64,000 bases of DNA from Methylovirgula sp. Its GTDB lineage: Bacteria > Pseudomonadota > Alphaproteobacteria > Rhizobiales > Beijerinckiaceae. Numbering within the stretch: position 1 is the first letter of the stretch; each line of letters begins with the position of its first letter. Below, in pieces: positions 18,349-27,215 of this stretch. The stretch is from NCBI RefSeq assembly GCF_037200945.1, contig NZ_JBBCGP010000001.1, forward strand, positions 186,001-250,000, written 5' to 3'. The notes beneath the pieces were generated by a model. It saw only the letters and a list, made by a program, of their open reading frames with translations, did no database searches and was not told where the DNA came from. Position numbers and translations under genes: made by a program.

Positions 18349-18867
18349 ATGTCAGACCGGATATTCAACGTCCTGTTTCTCTGCACCGGAAATTCGGCGC
18401 GCTCGATCATCGCCGAAGCAATTCTCAACGACATTGGCGCTGGAAAATTTCGCGCCTTCAGCGCGGGTTCTCATCCCAAGGGCGACATCAATCCGAACAC
18501 CTTGACGCTCCTGAAAAACCTCGGCCACGACGTTTCGTCATTGTGCCCAAAATCATGGGATGAGTTCGCTTTGCCCGGCGGTCCCATTTTCGATTTCATC
18601 TTCACGGTCTGCGATAATGCTGCGGGCGAAGCCTGCCCGGTCTGGCTCGGACATCCGGTCACCGCGCATTGGGGCGTGCCCGACCCGGCGGAGGCAAAAG
18701 GAACGCCCGCCGAGATCGCCCAAGCCTTTAACGAAGCCTATCGGATGTTGCACCGGCGCGTCGAACTTTTCGCCTTGCTGCCTTTTCGTGCGCTCGACGA
18801 GTCCAGTCTGCAAGCGAAGTTAAAAGAGATCGGCCAGACGACCGACACTAAAGAAGCCGCCGGGTAA
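18349..18867 (+). CDS. arsC: Arsenate reductase, low-molecular-weight phosphatase type
   Basis: 172 residues of the thioredoxin-coupled arsenate reductase family, which shares the fold of low-molecular-weight tyrosine phosphatases. The P-loop FLCTGNSARS puts the nucleophile at Cys12; the redox pair is Cys88 and Cys96 in TVCDNAAGEACPVW; and the catalytic Asp is in WGVPDPA. It reduces arsenate to arsenite, which can then leave through the channel encoded next. It lies 19 bases after arsR. Confidence 0.93.
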   Translation: MSDRIFNVLFLCTGNSARSIIAEAILNDIGAGKFRAFSAGSHPKGDINPNTLTLLKNLGHDVSSLCPKSWDEFALPGGPIFDFIFTVCDNAAGEACPVWLGHPVTAHWGVPDPAEAKGTPAEIAQAFNEAYRMLHRRVELFALLPFRALDESSLQAKLKEIGQTTDTKEAAG

Positions 18868-18872
18868 AACTG

Positions 18873-19556
18873 ATGCGGCTTTCGCAGCGCCTGGCTGCCG
18901 AATGGCTGGGGACAGCCTTTCTGCTTACAGCGATCATCGGCTCGGGCATCATGGCCGAGCGTTTAGCTCACGGCGACGGCGCACTCGCCTTGCTCTGCAA
19001 TAGCCTTGCAACAGGTACTATGCTGGCCGTCCTGATATTGATCTTTGGCCCAATCTCCGGCGCGCACTTCAACCCGCTCGTCAGCCTCGCCCTTTTCATG
19101 CGCGGCGAACTGACCGTCGCAACAGCGGCAAGCTATGTCGTCGCACAGCTTGCCGGCGCCTTTGCTGGCGTCCTCGCGGCGCATGCCATGTTCGCCCTGC
19201 CGCTCATGCAAGTGTCGATGCATGCACGGTCCGGCCCCGGCCAATGTCTGAGCGAAGCGATTGCCACCTTCGGTCTTTTGATGACGATCTTCGGATGCGC
19301 GGCGCGAAACCCGGACGCGACGCCTTACGCGATCGGCGCCTATATCGTCGCGGCCTTTTGGTTCACCGCCTCGACATCCTTCGCCAATCCCGCAGTTACG
19401 CTCGCCCGCGCTTATTCAGACACGTTTGCGGGGATCGCGCCGTCCAATGTCCCCGGATTCGTGCTCGCACAATGCGCCGGCACACTCGCCGCAATCGCAC
19501 TGGCGCCTTGGCTCTGGGAAACAGTGCTCGCGAAGCCGGCTAATTCGCAAACCTGA
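18873..19556 (+). CDS. aqpS: MIP family aquaglyceroporin, probable arsenite channel (AqpS-like)
   Basis: A 227-residue six-helix channel. The first half-helix motif is HFNPLV (NPL in place of NPA, residues 67-69) and the second is FANPAVTLAR (172-174). In Sinorhizobium meliloti a related AqpS in an ars operon passes arsenite out of the cell after ArsC reduction, taking the place of an ArsB pump. The last codons (ANSQT and stop) lie inside the 29-bp repeat and overlap the ychF tail by 17 bases on the other strand, so this C-terminus may have been set by the insertion. Confidence 0.88.
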   Translation: MRLSQRLAAEWLGTAFLLTAIIGSGIMAERLAHGDGALALLCNSLATGTMLAVLILIFGPISGAHFNPLVSLALFMRGELTVATAASYVVAQLAGAFAGVLAAHAMFALPLMQVSMHARSGPGQCLSEAIATFGLLMTIFGCAARNPDATPYAIGAYIVAAFWFTASTSFANPAVTLARAYSDTFAGIAPSNVPGFVLAQCAGTLAAIALAPWLWETVLAKPANSQT

Positions 19557-20637
19557 AATGCAGCACGTCGCCGTCGGCGACGACATAATCTTTGCCTTCG
19601 AGGCGGAACTTGCCCGCCTCGCGCGCGCCGGCCTCGCCGTTTGCGGCGACGTAATCCGCATAGGCAATCGTTTCAGCGCGGATGAAGCCCTTCTCGAAAT
19701 CCGTATGAATCACGGCCGCGGCCTGCGGTGCTTTGGTGCCGACTTCGATCGTCCAGGCGCGGGTTTCTTTGGGGCCGACCGTGAAATAGGTGATGAGATG
19801 CAGGAGCGCATAGCCGGCGCGGATGACGCGATTGAGCCCCGGCTCTTCCAGCCCGACAGCTTCGAGATAATCCTTCTGCTCCGCCATCGGCAATAATGCG
19901 ATCTCGCTTTCGATCGCCGCAGAGACGGTAACAGCGCCCGCGCCTTCTTGCGCCGCGCGGACTTTCACCTGCTCGGAATAGGCATTGCCCTTGTCGGCCG
20001 ACGCTTCCTCGACATTGCAGACATAGAGAACCGGCTTGGCGCTCAGGAGGCCGAGCATGTTGAAAGCTTTCTGCTCCTCCGGCTTGATCGCGGCGAGACG
20101 CGCCGGTTTGCCCTCGCGCAGCAGGACAAGGCAGCGGCTGACGATATCGAAGGTCTCCTTGGCCTCTTTGTCGCCGCCCTTGGCTTTCTTCTCCAAAGCG
20201 GGCGCGCGCTTTTCGAGGCTGTCGAGATCGGCCAGCATCAGCTCAGTTTCGATTGTCTCGATATCGTCGAGCGGCGAAATCTTGCCTTCAACATGCGTGA
20301 TGTCATCGTCCTCGAAACAGCGCACGACATGCGCAATGGCGTCGCATTCGCGGATATTGGCGAGGAATTGATTGCCGAGACCTTCGCCCTTCGAGGCGCC
20401 GCGCACGAGACCGGCAATATCAACGAAAGTCAGCCGTGTCGGGATGATCTCTTTTGAGCCGGCGATCTTCGCCAGAACTTCGAGCCGCGGATCAGGCACG
20501 GCAACATCACCGACATTCGGCTCGATGGTGCAGAAAGGATAATTGGCCGCCTGCGCCGCCGCCGTCTGCGTCTGCGCGTTGAAAAGCGTCGATTTGCCGA
20601 CATTCGGCAGACCGACGATGCCGCATTTAAAGCCCAT
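19540..20637 (-). CDS. ychF: Redox-regulated ATPase YchF
   Basis: 365 residues of the universally conserved Obg-related P-loop protein that hydrolyses ATP and associates with ribosomes. The G1 motif is GLPNVGKSTLFN near the N-terminus, with DIAGLVRGAS as G3 and YVCNVEE in place of the usual NKxD, as expected for an ATP-specific member. The C-terminal TGS-type domain ends in DGDVLHFRFAN. Its final bases form one copy of the direct repeat around the arsenic cassette. Confidence 0.95.
   Translation of the reverse strand: MGFKCGIVGLPNVGKSTLFNAQTQTAAAQAANYPFCTIEPNVGDVAVPDPRLEVLAKIAGSKEIIPTRLTFVDIAGLVRGASKGEGLGNQFLANIRECDAIAHVVRCFEDDDITHVEGKISPLDDIETIETELMLADLDSLEKRAPALEKKAKGGDKEAKETFDIVSRCLVLLREGKPARLAAIKPEEQKAFNMLGLLSAKPVLYVCNVEEASADKGNAYSEQVKVRAAQEGAGAVTVSAAIESEIALLPMAEQKDYLEAVGLEEPGLNRVIRAGYALLHLITYFTVGPKETRAWTIEVGTKAPQAAAVIHTDFEKGFIRAETIAYADYVAANGEAGAREAGKFRLEGKDYVVADGDVLHFRFAN
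19541..19569. repeat. 29-bp direct repeat, right copy (functional ychF 3' end)
   Basis: Exact match to 17912-17940. It contains the end of ychF on the minus strand and the last five codons of the aquaglyceroporin on the plus strand. The two copies bracket the 1.6-kb arsenic cassette. Confidence 0.85.
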
Positions 20638-20702
20638 GAAAGTCTCTTCTCGGAAGGAATGGCGCGAGCTTTAGCAAGCTTCGCCCGTTATTGCGAGACG
20701 TC

Positions 20703-22535
20703 TCACTCCGCCGCGGCGCTGCGGCTGCCGTTGAGCGCCAGCGCGCCGGTCTCGAACTGCATCTTGGCGAGCTTGGCGTATAGGCCGTCCTTGGCGACGA
20801 GCGATTGATGCGTGCCTTCCTCGACGATGCGCCCCGCCTCCAGCACGAGAATACGATCGGCGGACAGCACCGTCGCAAGCCGATGTGCAATCACGAGGGT
20901 CGTGCGGCCCTGTTTCAACTCTTCGAGCGCGTGCTGGACGAGACCTTCGCTCGCCGCGTCGAGCGCCGAGGTTGCTTCATCGAGCAGCAGCACCGGCGCC
21001 TCGCGCAAGATCGCCCGGGCGATGGCAAGGCGCTGACGTTCGCCGCCAGACAGCGTGACGCCGCGCTCGCCAATATTCGTCGCATAGCCTTGCGACGTGG
21101 CGCCAATAAAATCCTGCGCCGCGGCTTTTTTCGCGGCAGCTTCGACCGCGGCTTCGGAGGCTTGCGGCGCGCCATAGCGGATGTTGTCGGCGAAGCTCGA
21201 CGCGAAGATCACCGGCTCCTGCGGCACCAGGCTGATGCGACGGCGCAGTTCGGCCGGATCGACAGTCTTGATATCGACGCCGTCGAGATCGATCACGCCC
21301 GAGAGCGGATCGTAGAAACGCAGCAGAAGCTGGAAAATGGTCGATTTGCCAGCGCCGCTCGGCCCGACGATCGCGACCGTCTCGCCCGGCGCGACCCGGA
21401 ACGAAAGATCGTGCAGCGCCGGGGCGTCCCGCCGGGTCGGATAGGCGAAATTGACATGATCGAAGACGATCTCGCCCTTCCCGGGCGAGGGCAATAGCGC
21501 GGTGGGCACCGGCGCAATGATTTTCGGCTTGATCGCCAGGATTTCGCCGATACGGCCAGCCGAGCCGGCGGCCGCCGAAATCTCATTCCAGACCTGGCTC
21601 AATTCACCCAGCGCACCGGCGCCAAGCACGGCGTAAAGCACGAATTGGGAGAGCAGGCCGCCGGTCATGCGTCCGGCGAGCACGTCATGCGCGCCGAGCC
21701 AGAGCACCACGACGACACTCGCGAAGGCCAGGAAAATGGCGATTGCCGTGACAATGCCGCGCGCCAGTGTCGAAAGCCGTGCGGCATTATATGAGTTCTC
21801 GACCGCGGCAGTGAAGCGCGCATTGGTCGCCGCTTCGGCGCCAAACGCCTGCATCACACGCACGGCGCCAAGATTTTCCGCCGCATAGGCGCTGGCATCG
21901 GCGAGCGTATCTTGCGCGGCGCGTGAGCGTTTTCTGACGGCGCGCCCGGCGGCATAGAGCGGCAGGACGATGACCGGGATCGCAACGAGCACATAGGCCG
22001 AGAGTCGCGGACTGCTGTAGACCATCAGCGCAACCGCGCCGATGAACATGAAAAAATTGCGCAACGCGACAGAGGCCGAGGCGCCAAAGGCCGCCTTCAA
22101 TTGCGTCGTATCGGCGGTGAGACGCGACAGCAGTTCGCCGATTCGCGCGCTGTCGAAGAAACTCGCGTCGAGACCGGAGAGATGTCTGAAGACAGCGCTG
22201 CGCAGATCGGCGACGACGCGTTCACCCAGCGTATTGACGAGGTAATAGCGGGCACCCGAGGCCAGGGAGAGCACGCCGACGACGCCGATCATCGCGCCGA
22301 AATAGCTGTTGATCGTTCCGGTGCTTTGAACCGAAAAGCCGGCATCGATCATCCGCCGCACCGCGACCGGCACGACGAGCGTTGCCGCGGCGGCGACGGT
22401 CAGGGCCGCAAAAGCGGCAAGGACACGGCCCTTGTAGCGTTTGACGTAGGGCAGAAGCGCCAGAAGGGCTTTCGGTGAGGGCCGCGGCTTGGCGCTGGCG
22501 GCATCATCCCCGGCCGGGAGGGTATCGGATGACAT
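20703..22535 (-). CDS. ABC exporter, fused permease and ATPase (ABCB/MsbA type)
   Basis: 610 residues. The N-terminal half is a six-helix exporter domain, the C-terminal half an ABC ATPase with Walker A GPSGAGKST, signature TLSGGERQR, Walker B VLLLDEATSALD and switch His in VIAHRLA. This subfamily includes lipid A and multidrug exporters; the sequence alone does not settle the substrate. ATG at 22535 follows AAGGCG. It is divergent from hpnA, with about 190 bases between the starts, so a link to hopanoid export is possible but unproven. Confidence 0.9.
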   Translation of the reverse strand: MSSDTLPAGDDAASAKPRPSPKALLALLPYVKRYKGRVLAAFAALTVAAAATLVVPVAVRRMIDAGFSVQSTGTINSYFGAMIGVVGVLSLASGARYYLVNTLGERVVADLRSAVFRHLSGLDASFFDSARIGELLSRLTADTTQLKAAFGASASVALRNFFMFIGAVALMVYSSPRLSAYVLVAIPVIVLPLYAAGRAVRKRSRAAQDTLADASAYAAENLGAVRVMQAFGAEAATNARFTAAVENSYNAARLSTLARGIVTAIAIFLAFASVVVVLWLGAHDVLAGRMTGGLLSQFVLYAVLGAGALGELSQVWNEISAAAGSAGRIGEILAIKPKIIAPVPTALLPSPGKGEIVFDHVNFAYPTRRDAPALHDLSFRVAPGETVAIVGPSGAGKSTIFQLLLRFYDPLSGVIDLDGVDIKTVDPAELRRRISLVPQEPVIFASSFADNIRYGAPQASEAAVEAAAKKAAAQDFIGATSQGYATNIGERGVTLSGGERQRLAIARAILREAPVLLLDEATSALDAASEGLVQHALEELKQGRTTLVIAHRLATVLSADRILVLEAGRIVEEGTHQSLVAKDGLYAKLAKMQFETGALALNGSRSAAAE

Positions 22536-22725
22536 TGGAACGCCTTTAGACTGGATCGCCGCCAATGGCCAGAAAATCGTGCCGCCTTGGCGGCGCGGCG
22601 GCGTAACACGCTCACCTTGTCGCGATTCCTCGGGATTCCCGATTATCCCTAACAGCCGCAAGGTTGCTCCCGGCGCGTACGGAATGCTAAGCCGCAACGC
22701 CTCCAGATGGGTAAGGACGGATAGC

Positions 22726-23724
22726 GTGGCGGGCGACAAAATCCTTGTAACGGGGGCGTCAGGCTTCGTCGGTGCGGCAGTCGCGCGCGCGGCTCTCGCC
22801 TCCGGCTATGCGGTGCGTGCCCTGGTCCGGGCCGCCAGCGCGCGGACCAATCTCGCCGATTTGAACGTCGAATTGGTCGAGGGCGACATGCGCGACCCCG
22901 AAGCCGTCGCACGCGCCATGTCCGGCGTGAACTTCCTCTTCCATGTCGCGGCCGATTACCGCCTCTGGGCGCCCGACCCGGACGAAATCCTGCGCACCAA
23001 TTGCGACGGCACACGTATTTTGATGCAGGCGGCGCAAAAAGCCGGCGTGCAACGCATCGTCTATACGAGCAGCGTCGCGACCCTCACGATCCCGCCGGAC
23101 GGCACGCCGGGCGATGAGACCCGCTCACTCCCGCTGGACAAGGCGATCGGCGCCTATAAGCGCAGCAAAGTCGCGGCGGAAATCATCGTGAAGGATATGA
23201 TCGCCCGGCAGGGCTTGCCGGCCGTCATCGTACATCCCTCGACGCCAATCGGCCAACGCGACGTCAGGCCGACGCCCACGGGCCGAATCATCGTCGAGGC
23301 AGCGCAAGGCCGTATGCCCGGCTATGTCGACACGGGGCTCAATCTCGTTCATGTCGACGATGTTGCGGCGGGACACCTCGCCGCGCTCGAACGGGGCAAG
23401 ATCGGCGAACATTACATTCTCGGTGGCGAGAATGTGCGGCTCGCCCAGATGCTCTGCGAAATCGCTGCCTTGACCGGCCGCCGCCCGCCCAAGATAAAGG
23501 TGCCGCGGTGGCTCCTCTATCCGCTCGCCGCCGTCGTCGAGGCGAAGGCCCGGTCCAGCTGCCGGGAACCTTTTTTGACACTCGACGGGCTGCGCATGGC
23601 CAAATATTTGATGTTTTTCTCGTCCGCGAAAGCGGAACGTGAACTCGCCTACCGGCCACAACCCTATAAAAAGGGCCTCGAAGACGCCCTCGCCTGGTTC
23701 GGCACACACGGATATTTGAGATGA
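22726..23724 (+). CDS. hpnA: Hopanoid-associated sugar epimerase HpnA
   Basis: 332 residues of an extended NAD-dependent epimerase/dehydratase. The Rossmann motif GASGFVGAAV is at the N-terminus and the catalytic YxxxK is in GAYKRSKVAAE. HpnA is regularly encoded with hopanoid genes and is thought to act on the sugar-derived head group. I chose GTG at 22726 because AAGGA lies ten bases upstream and the protein then begins directly with the Rossmann strand. Its stop overlaps the hpnC ATG. Confidence 0.92.
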   Translation: MAGDKILVTGASGFVGAAVARAALASGYAVRALVRAASARTNLADLNVELVEGDMRDPEAVARAMSGVNFLFHVAADYRLWAPDPDEILRTNCDGTRILMQAAQKAGVQRIVYTSSVATLTIPPDGTPGDETRSLPLDKAIGAYKRSKVAAEIIVKDMIARQGLPAVIVHPSTPIGQRDVRPTPTGRIIVEAAQGRMPGYVDTGLNLVHVDDVAAGHLAALERGKIGEHYILGGENVRLAQMLCEIAALTGRRPPKIKVPRWLLYPLAAVVEAKARSSCREPFLTLDGLRMAKYLMFFSSAKAERELAYRPQPYKKGLEDALAWFGTHGYLR

Positions 23725-24602
23725 GCGACGTGATCGAACAGCCGGCAACGAAAACGCATCGCGATGAGAATTTCCCTGTCGCCTCAGTCCTGATCGCGCG
23801 CGAGCATCGGCCGGCCGTGCTCGCCTTCTACAATTTCGTTCGCGCCGCCGACGATATCGCCGACAGCCCGGATCTGACGCCGGACCAGAAGATCGCCGGG
23901 CTTGACCGTTTCGAGGCGGGGCTGCTTGGCAAGGACGATAGCATCGAGGTCGCCAAGCCGCTGCGTGCCGTGCTTGCCGCGCGCAAACTGCCGGCGCGCC
24001 ATGCGCTCGACCTGCTCTATGCCTTCCGCATGGACGCGACGAAAACCCGCTACGCCAATTTCGACGAGCTGATGCATTACTGCGCCTATTCTGCGGCCCC
24101 GGTCGGCCGCTATGTTCTCGACGTGCATGGCGAGAGCGAAGCCACATGGCCAGCGAACGACGCGCTCTGCTCGGCCTTGCAGATCATCAATCACACACAG
24201 GATTGTGGCGCCGATTATCGCAATCTCGATCGCGTCTATATTCCGCAAGATGCGATGGCGCGCCACGGCACGGATGTGACGGCGCTGGCCGCACCGGCTG
24301 CATCGCCCAACCTTCTCGCCTGCCTGCATGAATTGTCGGCGCAAACCGCGAAGCTCGTCACGCTCGGGCGCACGTTGTCGCAGCAAGTGAAAGATCTGCG
24401 CCTCGCGCTTGAAACCGCGGTCATCGGCCGCTTGGCGCAGACACTCGTGACCCTGCTGCAGACGCGCGATCCGCTGAGCCAGAAAGTTCATCTCAACAAG
24501 CCCGAAATGATTGGCTGGACGCTGCTCGGCGTCGGCGACGGTTTCATCGGCCGGGTCAAAGGAGCGCCGCAGGCCGGGGCGGCGCAGACGAGGCGCGCAT
24601 GA
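23721..24602 (+). CDS. hpnC: Squalene synthase HpnC (hydroxysqualene synthase)
   Basis: 293 residues of the squalene/phytoene synthase fold. The first aspartate-rich motif is RAADDIADSP and the second region is NHTQDCGADYRNLDRVYIP. In the bacterial three-step route HpnD makes presqualene diphosphate, HpnC converts it to hydroxysqualene, and HpnE reduces this to squalene. The ATG overlaps the hpnA stop and the gene overlaps hpnD by four bases, giving tight translational coupling. Confidence 0.93.
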   Translation: MSDVIEQPATKTHRDENFPVASVLIAREHRPAVLAFYNFVRAADDIADSPDLTPDQKIAGLDRFEAGLLGKDDSIEVAKPLRAVLAARKLPARHALDLLYAFRMDATKTRYANFDELMHYCAYSAAPVGRYVLDVHGESEATWPANDALCSALQIINHTQDCGADYRNLDRVYIPQDAMARHGTDVTALAAPAASPNLLACLHELSAQTAKLVTLGRTLSQQVKDLRLALETAVIGRLAQTLVTLLQTRDPLSQKVHLNKPEMIGWTLLGVGDGFIGRVKGAPQAGAAQTRRA

Positions 24603-25441
24603 GCGTCGCCGAGGCCGAAGCGGCACCGAGTGCGCAGACGCGCGCCAGCGGCAGTTCGTTCTATGCCGCGATGCGCATCCTGCCCCGCGCGCAGCGCGAC
24701 GGCATGTTCGAAATCTATTCCTTCTGTCGCCTTGTTGACGACATCGCTGACGATGGCGGCCCGCAAGCGCCGCGGTTTACACAACTGGAGCAATGGCGCC
24801 AGGATATTAATGCGCTTTGCGCGGGCAAGCTTCCCTCGCCGCAATTCGCTGGCCTCTTCGCTGCGATCAAAAAATTCAATCTTCAAAAAGACGATTTCTT
24901 CGCCGTCATCGACGGTATGGAAATGGATGTGCGCGAAGACATCCAGGCGCCGGACTGGCAGAAACTCGATCTTTATTGCGACCGGGTGGCGAGCGCGGTG
25001 GGACGGCTTTCGGTCCGCGTCTTCGGGACGCCTGAAAAAGAAGGCGCAGCTCTCGCGTACCATCTCGGCCGCGCGCTGCAACTCACCAACATCTTGCGCG
25101 ATATTGACGAGGACGCCGGCATCAACCGGCTCTATCTGCCGCGCGAGGCGCTTGTCGCCGCGGGCATTACGAGCACCAATCCGCAGGATGTCATTGCGAG
25201 CCCGCATCTTGCCGCCGCCTGCGCGCCGGTGATCACTCGCGCCAAAGAGCATTTCGCCGAAGCGGCCGCGATCATGAAGCGCTGCCCGCGCGCGAGCGTG
25301 AAATCACCGCGGCTCATGTATGAGGCCTATCAAATCATTCTCGGCACTTTATTGGCACGCGGCTTCACGCCACCGCGTCAAAAGATCAAGCTGCCAAAGC
25401 ATCAACTGCTGTTCGTTGTGCTGCGTCACGGCCTGTTCTGA
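24599..25441 (+). CDS. hpnD: Presqualene diphosphate synthase HpnD
   Basis: 280 residues of the squalene/phytoene synthase fold. Both aspartate-rich motifs are intact: FCRLVDDIADDGG and LTNILRDIDEDAGINRLYLP. It condenses two farnesyl diphosphates to presqualene diphosphate in the first step of the HpnCDE squalene route. It overlaps hpnC at its start and hpnE at its stop (TGATG). Confidence 0.94.
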   Translation: MSVAEAEAAPSAQTRASGSSFYAAMRILPRAQRDGMFEIYSFCRLVDDIADDGGPQAPRFTQLEQWRQDINALCAGKLPSPQFAGLFAAIKKFNLQKDDFFAVIDGMEMDVREDIQAPDWQKLDLYCDRVASAVGRLSVRVFGTPEKEGAALAYHLGRALQLTNILRDIDEDAGINRLYLPREALVAAGITSTNPQDVIASPHLAAACAPVITRAKEHFAEAAAIMKRCPRASVKSPRLMYEAYQIILGTLLARGFTPPRQKIKLPKHQLLFVVLRHGLF

Positions 25442-26685
25442 TGGCTCGCATTCATATCGTCGGCGCCGGGCTGGCCGGCCTCGCCGCAGCGTTGCGACTG
25501 GCGGACGGAAAACGGTCTATCATTATTCACGAGTCCGCGACGCAGGCGGGTGGCCGCTGCCGTTCCTATTTCGATACGACGCTCGGGATGGAGATCGACA
25601 ACGGCAACCATCTGTTGCTCTCCGGCAATTACGCGGCCCAGGAATTTTTGCGCAAAGTCGGCAGCGAGGATCAGCTTGTCGGCCCGGATCATGCGGACTT
25701 CGCTTTCATCGATCTGAAGACCCGCGAGCGCTGGCTTTTGCAGCCGAGCGACGGCGCCATTCCGTGGTGGATTTTTCAGAAAGATCGTCGTGTGCCCGGC
25801 ACCGGGCCGCTCGACTATTTCGGCGTCGCGCCGCTGCTAACCGCGGCGAAAGGGGCCACACTCAAGCAAGCGATGAAATGCGAGGGTGTGCTCTGGGAGC
25901 GATTGTGGCAGCCGTTTTTCCTCGCGGCACTCAACACCCAGCCTGAGGAAGGCGCGGCCTCGCTCGCCGCCCGGCTCATGCGAGAGACGTTCGCCAAGGG
26001 CGGCCGCGCCTGCCGCCCACTGGTGGCGGCGCAGGGCCTTTCGACAGCCTTCATCACCCCGGCGCTGCGGTATCTTGAGGCAAAGGGCGTCGATATTCGC
26101 TTCGAGCGGCGGCTGTCGGCCATCGCTGCGGACGGGGGTAACGTCAAAGCCCTCTCCTTTGGCGACGAAACGATTGCCCTTGAGCCTGGCGATGCTCTCG
26201 TTCTGGCGGTCCCGGCACCGATTGCTGCCTCGCTTTTGCCAGCTTTGCCTACGCCGCAGTCTTTTCGCGCCATCGTGAACGCACATTACAAAATCGCGCC
26301 CCCGCCCGGCCAGCCGCCGATCCTCGGGATCATCAACGGCACGATGGAATGGCTCTTCGCTTTCCCCGGCCGGCTGTCGGTTACGATCAGCGGCGCGGAC
26401 CGTTTGATCGCGACGCCACGAGAAGAGGTCGCCGCCAAAATCTGGTCTGAAATTCAATTGGTTACGAAGATCGATTCGCCTCTACCCGCATGGCAGATCA
26501 TAAAAGAGAAACGCGCCACCTTCGCCGCCACACCAGCAGAAGAGGTTCGGCGGCCTAAGACCCGCAGTGCATGGCCCAATCTCCTCCTGGCTGGAGATTG
26601 GACGGACACGGGGCTGCCCGCGACAATCGAAGGCGCCATTCGCTCAGGTTTCGCGGCGGCGGATGCCGCTTTGGCTGACGAATGA
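25441..26685 (+). CDS. hpnE: Hydroxysqualene dehydroxylase HpnE
   Basis: 414 residues of an FAD-dependent amine-oxidase-like protein. The dinucleotide-binding motif is HIVGAGLAGLAAALRL, with the following GGRCRSY, and a C-terminal FAD motif is in LLLAGDWTDTGLPATIEGAI. It removes the hydroxyl group to give squalene. The gene is full length, so the pathway to squalene appears complete in this cluster. Only a decayed cyclase gene follows it. Confidence 0.94.
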   Translation: MARIHIVGAGLAGLAAALRLADGKRSIIIHESATQAGGRCRSYFDTTLGMEIDNGNHLLLSGNYAAQEFLRKVGSEDQLVGPDHADFAFIDLKTRERWLLQPSDGAIPWWIFQKDRRVPGTGPLDYFGVAPLLTAAKGATLKQAMKCEGVLWERLWQPFFLAALNTQPEEGAASLAARLMRETFAKGGRACRPLVAAQGLSTAFITPALRYLEAKGVDIRFERRLSAIAADGGNVKALSFGDETIALEPGDALVLAVPAPIAASLLPALPTPQSFRAIVNAHYKIAPPPGQPPILGIINGTMEWLFAFPGRLSVTISGADRLIATPREEVAAKIWSEIQLVTKIDSPLPAWQIIKEKRATFAATPAEEVRRPKTRSAWPNLLLAGDWTDTGLPATIEGAIRSGFAAADAALADE

Positions 26686-27215
26686 ATCCGGGGGCATTGC
26701 CCGATTTAGCTGGGGAATGGGGCAGCCACCCGGCCGAAGGCACGGTCGGTCGGCTGTGCTTTTCTGGATGTCTGTGACTATTATCGGACGCTCAAATTGT
26801 TTAGCCTCGATTGGATCGGGGATAGGCAAAGCAAGAACGTCGGCTGCGGCGCGTTCCATACGGATGACACGCATTCCTTCCGGAATGCCGCCGTGTGCGC
26901 AAAATCAATTCAAGATGAAGACGGCGGCTTGAGTGAAGATGGTTCGAGCCGCAGGCTCGAGTACAATGGCTGCGGAAAGGCGCAAGCGCTGGCCGCGAAC
27001 GGCATGGGCGTTGCTTGATCTGAAGGCAGTTGGCAGAGTCGACGATCCCGCACTAGCATAAGGGATCCGCTATCTGGTGGCTGCGCAAGAGGGGGATAGG
27101 TCTTGGCAGGAAGAGCATTTTACCGGCAAAGTTTTCGCGCGCTTGTTCTACCTGCGTTGCCTCGTTTCAAGTCTCAGCAATCTGAAGTGCATGAATCGCA
27201 ATATGGTTCCGACCG
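26686..27215 (+). pseudogene. shc: Decayed squalene-hopene cyclase gene (C-terminal remnant)
   Basis: No open cyclase gene is present in the place where shc normally sits, between hpnE and hpnG. Two frames together give a recognisable cyclase C-terminus: AAVCAKSIQDEDGG...SED around 26890-26945, then after a frameshift TAWALLDLKAVG near 27000, an in-frame TAA at 27059-27061, GIRYLVAAQ, SWQEEHFTG at 27101, FYLR at 27146 and NLK...NRN near 27180. Only about 115 codons of a protein normally near 650 residues can be traced; the DNA from 26686 to about 26865 shows no clear match. The gene is therefore internally deleted, frameshifted and stopped. Confidence 0.8.

Noticed and set aside
17912..19569. 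Genomic island or prophage around the arsenic genes
   Set aside because: Only three metabolic genes lie between the repeats; there is no integrase, transposase or phage gene, so it is reported as a repeat-flanked cassette only.
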